This document shows positions 6,555-7,634 of a DNA stretch of 7,634 bases, piece after piece (position 1 is the stretch's first letter; every line of letters begins with the position of its first letter). Source of the DNA: Oscillatoria sp. Prado101 (lineage in GTDB: Bacteria > Cyanobacteriota > Cyanobacteriia > Cyanobacteriales > Oscillatoriaceae); assembly GCA_025454445.1 (NCBI GenBank), contig JALOOK010000215.1, positions 1 through 7,634 of the forward strand, in the 5' to 3' direction. A program made the translations under genes and the position numbers. A model generated the notes under the pieces. It made no database searches and was not told the DNA's origin. It worked only from the letters and a program-made list of their open reading frames with translations.

Positions 6555-6576
6555 CGCACAGGGCTAGCCTTGTGCG
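6555..6576. other. 22-bp near-perfect palindrome
   Basis: CGCACA (6555-6560) pairs with TGTGCG (6571-6576), and the inner GGGCTAGCCT continues the symmetry with one G-T mismatch. It lies about 210 bases before the response regulator. It could be a dimeric regulator's operator or a stem-loop. No second copy is seen in the window. Confidence 0.4.
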
Positions 6577-6699
6577 ATCCGGCAGATTCTCCGGGCGGAG
6601 CCAGTACGGGGGTGGGGGCTTGAGGCTTTTGAAGCCGGCGTGCCAGAAACTGGTGCGCCAGCCCGGTAGCGGGGCAGGCCAGAGGGATGGGAGAGTGGA

Positions 6700-6738
6700 G
6701 ATTTTAGATTTTACAGTAGTGACAAGCAATCCAAAATC
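6700..6738. repeat. Degenerate GATTTTAGATT interspersed inverted repeat
   Basis: GATTTTAGATT (6700-6710) pairs with AATCCAAAATC (6728-6738), matching at 10 of 11 positions. Repeats alternating GATTTTAGATT and AATCCAAAATC are common between cyanobacterial genes (from memory). Confidence 0.45.
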
Positions 6739-6783
6739 GGGGCACACAAAATAGGGCGGCTCAAAGCTACAGGGAAAAGAACA

Positions 6784-7161
6784 ATGGCGAAAATTTTGCT
6801 GGTTGAAGATAACGAGATGAATCGGGACATGCTGTCGCGGCGTCTGATCCGCAAAGGCTACTTGGTGGCAATCGCTACGGATGGGGCGCAAGGCGTGGAG
6901 ATGGCTAACTCGGAAGCTCCCGACTTGATTTTGATGGATATGGGCCTGCCGGTACTGGACGGGTGGCAGGCGACGAGGCAGATCAAAGCGGCACCGGCAA
7001 CCAGCGGCATTCCGGTGATTGCCCTAACCGCTCACGCCATTGCGGGAGATCGAGAAAAATGTCTGGCTGCAGGCTGCGACGACTATGACACCAAACCGGT
7101 GGAATTCCCCCGACTGCTAGCTAAGATTGAAGCGCTTCTCAAAAAAGCAACCGCGCTATGA
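6784..7161 (+). CDS. Single-domain CheY-like response regulator (125 aa)
   Basis: The protein is one complete receiver domain and nothing else. Visible marks are the acidic pair Glu8-Asp9 that binds magnesium, the phospho-acceptor Asp52 in LILMDMGLP, Thr82 in IALTAHA, and Lys104 in DTKP. The length is normal for a stand-alone receiver, with no DNA-binding or enzymatic output domain. It would therefore act by protein contact or as a phosphorelay intermediate in the cytoplasm. The ATG at 6784 is preceded by AGGG at a slightly long spacing and gives a standard MAKILLVEDN start. Regulators of this type often follow hybrid kinases in cyanobacteria, and the kinase remnant ends 880 bases upstream. 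That kinase is dead, so this gene may be an orphan or be served by another kinase. Its intact state suggests it is still used. Confidence 0.95.
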   Translation: MAKILLVEDNEMNRDMLSRRLIRKGYLVAIATDGAQGVEMANSEAPDLILMDMGLPVLDGWQATRQIKAAPATSGIPVIALTAHAIAGDREKCLAAGCDDYDTKPVEFPRLLAKIEALLKKATAL

Positions 7162-7247
7162 GGCAACACTCTTGAGCGGGGGAGCACTCTTGAGCGGGGG
7201 CTGCCCTTTAGGGGATATAGCTGTGCCAAGTCAAATTGAGAAGCGCT
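7131..7247. repeat. Perfect 12-bp inverted repeat straddling the response regulator stop codon
   Basis: AGCGCTTCTCAA (7131-7142, inside the last codons) is the exact reverse complement of TTGAGAAGCGCT (7236-7247). The 93-base interval contains the stop codon and the 16-base direct repeats. The loop is long for a terminator and no T-run follows. It may be the trace of a rearrangement. Confidence 0.45.
7167..7200. repeat. Two direct copies of CACTCTTGAGCGGGGG
   Basis: The identical 16-base units at 7167-7182 and 7185-7200 are separated by AG, giving an 18-base period. They start six bases after the response regulator stop. They look like a recent tandem duplication. Confidence 0.6.
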
Positions 7248-7481
7248 AGAACCATCAGAATCTGAGTGTGGCCCACAAGTGTGCGTTGCCATTGCGGTGT
7301 GAGCGCAAGTTAGGATAGTTTTTGATTTTATGGCAAAACATTTCGCCTTCTCGGTGTACAGGGTTTTTTTTGATGGCTGAACCGCACAACCTCCATCCCC
7401 ACCCTGAGGTAAGTTGCAGCTCGGCTGCGGCATTTCTGGATTCTGGGGACTGCTTTCAACCCCAACCTCTCCGGTGATGTA
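7248..7481. other. Downstream intergenic stretch, no gene seen
   Basis: No open frame with recognisable motifs lies here. An eight-T run near 7364-7371 has no GC-rich stem directly before it, so it is not a convincing terminator. The region may contain a worn mobile-element remnant, but I cannot show that. Confidence 0.4.
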
Positions 7482-7504
7482 GGGCGTGCAGCCCAACTAC
7501 AAAC
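7482..7504 (-). repeat. Dispersed hairpin repeat, minus-strand copy
   Basis: On the minus strand this reads GTTTGTAGTTGGGCTGCACG then CCC, with GGGC pairing to GCCC. It is the closest relative in the window of the copy inside the kinase pseudogene. Confidence 0.7.
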
Positions 7505-7552
7505 ATGCAGGGGCGGGGCAACCAGTTTCCGTGCATAGCCAAAGGGGGATTC

Positions 7553-7573
7553 TCACCCCTCTCGTGCGGGTGA
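7553..7573. other. Small hairpin downstream of the leftward promoter candidate
   Basis: TCACCC (7553-7558) pairs with GGGTGA (7568-7573) around a 9-base loop. If the minus-strand promoter at 7595-7623 is real, this hairpin lies in the first bases of its transcript. Confidence 0.35.
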
Positions 7574-7594
7574 CTCACGACCCAAATGTTAGAA

Positions 7595-7623
7595 ATTATA
7601 CCGCAAAATTGTTTATTTGTTTA
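7595..7623 (-). promoter_or_regulatory. Possible leftward sigma-70 promoter at the right edge
   Basis: On the minus strand a perfect -10 TATAAT (7595-7600) is preceded at 17 bases by TAAACA (7618-7623), which matches TTGACA at four of six positions. No minus-strand gene is visible downstream within the window, so it might drive a non-coding transcript or be a remnant. The AT-rich setting makes chance agreement possible. Confidence 0.35.
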
Positions 7624-7634
7624 TGCTCTCAGTG

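Larger units (their letters stand above)
6320..6783. other. Intergenic stretch before the response regulator, no gene seen
   Basis: Open frames here are short and without motifs. The sequence is GC-rich at both ends, with an AT-rich island at about 6415-6492. It contains the palindrome at 6555-6576 and the inverted repeat at 6700-6738. Transcription of the response regulator probably starts somewhere within it, but I find no well-spaced -35/-10 pair. Confidence 0.5.

Noticed and set aside
6505..6891. Minus-strand frame of 128 codons
   Set aside because: It overlaps the clear response regulator and shows no recognisable motif.
7355..7375. Intrinsic terminator at the T-run
   Set aside because: No GC-rich stem lies directly before the eight T residues.
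7083..7496. Minus-strand frame of 137 codons
   Set aside because: It overlaps the regulator's 3' end, starts in a dispersed repeat and includes the 16-base tandem duplication. The leftward promoter does not rescue it because the protein is low complexity.

Overview
The window looks like chromosomal DNA from a cyanobacterium, most likely a filamentous one of the Oscillatoriales/Microcoleus kind. The reasons are a HIP1 octamer (GCGATCGC at 5740-5747), many interspersed short hairpin and heptamer repeats, a zinc-finger-less DnaJ of a kind familiar from cyanobacteria, and a hybrid histidine kinase / CheY-like regulator pair of a type common in these genomes. The phylum call is fairly safe; the genus is a guess.

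Layout, all genes on the + strand. Positions 1-120 are the last 39 codons of a gene with an acidic tail ending DEDWF, probably dnaK. After a 237-base gap holding two repeat hairpins comes an intact type II (CbpA-like) DnaJ at 358-1368. Positions 1369-1983 hold no convincing gene but contain a palindromic heptamer-rich repeat and a 133-bp MITE-like element with perfect 18-bp terminal inverted repeats. An intact exported protein of unknown function follows at 1984-2568, then about 600 bases without a gene. Positions 3181-5901 are a decayed hybrid sensor kinase. After it come a tandem array of hairpin repeats (5925-6130), a third heptamer-rich repeat (6184-6319), about 460 bases without a gene, and an intact single-domain response regulator at 6784-7161. 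The last 470 bases hold small repeats and a possible leftward promoter at the right edge.

The most informative region is the dead kinase. Its domains can still be read in order: membrane segment, helical sensor remnant, second membrane segment, PAS, HisKA, HATPase, REC, REC. Two in-frame TAA codons, an apparent internal deletion and five one-base frame changes interrupt it. All five frame changes have the +1 sign. The apparent deletion is sealed exactly where a copy of the dispersed hairpin repeat sits. The neighbouring genes have no such damage. The nearby response regulator is intact, so it either works with another kinase or has lost its partner.

DnaK and DnaJ would act together as a chaperone pair. 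The kinase and regulator would have formed a phosphorelay. I see no evidence for a new defence system, CRISPR array or other large undescribed system. The novelty here is repeat-driven genome remodelling.
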